A stretch of 6,330 nucleotides of DNA from JBBRYW01 sp038237235 (GTDB taxonomy: Bacteria; Actinomycetota; Thermoleophilia; Gaiellales; Gaiellaceae): NCBI GenBank assembly GCA_038237235.1, contig JBBRYW010000181.1, positions 1 to 6,330 of the forward strand. Direction: 5' to 3'. Shown here piece after piece: positions 5,726 through 6,330 of this stretch (positions are counted from its first letter, which is position 1; each line of letters starts with the position of its first letter). The notes under the pieces were generated by a model. That model did no database searches. It saw nothing but the letters and a program-made list of their open reading frames with translations, and was not told where the DNA came from. Both the position numbers and the translations under genes were made by a program.

Positions 5726-6330
5726 GACGAGCGAGTCTAGACGACCGCATCCGCAGCACGAGGTACACGACCGCGCCCGCGAGCAGCAGGATGACGGCGT
5801 ACTCGACGAAGCGAAAATCCTCGTGGACACGGTGCCAGCGCGAGCCGACGGCCCAGCCGATACCCGCGAACGCGAGGCACCAGAGCGCCGATCCAACCAG
5901 CGTCAGCAGCGCGTAGAGGCCGAGCGGCAAGCGGAAGACGCCGGCCGGAATCGAGATGAACGAGCGTGCAACCGGCGTGATGCGGCCCACGAACGCGGCG
6001 GCCTGGCCGAAGCGGTCGAACCAGCGCTCCGCCCTCGCCATGCGGTCGGCCCCGAGGTGCAGCCACCGGCCGCGCCGCTCGAGCAGTGGGCGGCCGCCGT
6101 AGGCGCCGATCCCCCAGCCGGCGAGGGCCCCCGCGAGGTAGCCGAGCGTTCCGGCGGCCGCAAGGCCGAGAAACGCCGGCAGGCCTGAGTGGAGCCGGTC
6201 GCCGAAGACGACGACGCTCTGGCCGGCAAACGCCCCGGCCGCCAGCGCGCCCGCGTAGAGCATCACGAGCTCGCTGGCGGCCGGAAAAACGGCGTCCACG
6301 AGCATGAGCCCGAAGATGGCGTAGACGCCG
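5703..6330 (-). CDS. DedA-family integral membrane protein (5' end beyond right edge)
   Basis: 208 residues are visible, and the frame stays open to the right edge. The visible N-terminus, GVYAIFGLMLVDAVFPAASELVM in two overlapping pieces (GVYAIFGLMLVDAVF; DAVFPAASELVM), matches the first conserved segment of DedA/VTT-domain proteins. The Met at 6305 is therefore internal, and the true start is a short way upstream. The family motif GRITPVARS (about residues 115-123) is present with its two arginines, followed by IPAGVFRLPLG. Several hydrophobic helices follow (for example ALLTLVGSALWCLAFAGIGWAV and VILLLAGAVVYLVL). DedA proteins include undecaprenyl-phosphate translocases (UptA type) and other lipid transporters. 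Beside glycan genes, recycling of the lipid carrier is a reasonable guess but not shown. Its 3' end overlaps the aminotransferase start by 23 nt, so the two are probably co-transcribed. Confidence 0.88.
   Translation of the reverse strand, partial: GVYAIFGLMLVDAVFPAASELVMLYAGALAAGAFAGQSVVVFGDRLHSGLPAFLGLAAAGTLGYLAGALAGWGIGAYGGRPLLERRGRWLHLGADRMARAERWFDRFGQAAAFVGRITPVARSFISIPAGVFRLPLGLYALLTLVGSALWCLAFAGIGWAVGSRWHRVHEDFRFVEYAVILLLAGAVVYLVLRMRSSRLARRAEDPAQ

Noticed and set aside
5726..5896. N-terminal extension of the aminotransferase to 419 residues
   Set aside because: The extra residues are a Ser/Arg-rich shadow of the DedA gene; the family N-terminus starts at GTG 5725.

Overview
This is a GC-rich window with long open frames on both strands and frequent GTG starts. 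That points to a high-GC bacterium, most plausibly an actinobacterium. A deep-branching class such as Thermoleophilia would fit, but that is only an impression from gene content and codon use, not something the sequence proves.

The left part (1-2766) looks like part of a lasso-peptide (RiPP) gene cluster. A partial ABC-transporter ATPase runs leftward off the window edge (1-315, minus strand). Diverging from it, three plus-strand genes follow each other. The first is an HPr-kinase-like P-loop protein (392-1309). The second is a 42-residue lasso precursor (1400-1528) with a YxxPxL leader motif, a Thr at leader position -2, and a predicted 17-residue core starting with Gly and carrying Asp at core position 8. 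The third is a shortened asparagine-synthetase-like lasso cyclase (1585-2766). The precursor has its own likely promoter with a 16-bp palindrome in the spacer, a strong Shine-Dalgarno, and a GC hairpin between it and the cyclase gene. The usual lasso RRE protein (B1) and transglutaminase-fold leader peptidase (B2) are not in the window. They would have to lie further left or elsewhere. The HPr-kinase homologue next to a Ser-rich precursor C-terminus suggests a phosphorylated lasso peptide of the paeninodin type, although here the C-terminal residue is Gly and the candidate Ser residues are internal.

The right part (2763-6330, minus strand, convergent with the lasso genes) is a tightly overlapping surface-polysaccharide operon read right to left. 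It holds a DedA-family membrane protein (5' end outside the window), a DegT/DnrJ/EryC1 PLP-dependent sugar aminotransferase, and a membrane-anchored nucleotide-sugar 4,6-dehydratase of the WbpM/PglF/CapD type. The last two could act in sequence: the dehydratase makes a 4-keto-6-deoxy nucleotide sugar and the aminotransferase adds an amino group. The dehydratase has no ATG, GTG or TTG at a sensible place and appears to start at a CTG overlapping the aminotransferase stop (CTGA). The two blocks meet tail to tail with their stop codons overlapping.

No rRNA, tRNA, CRISPR array, insertion sequence or integration site was seen.
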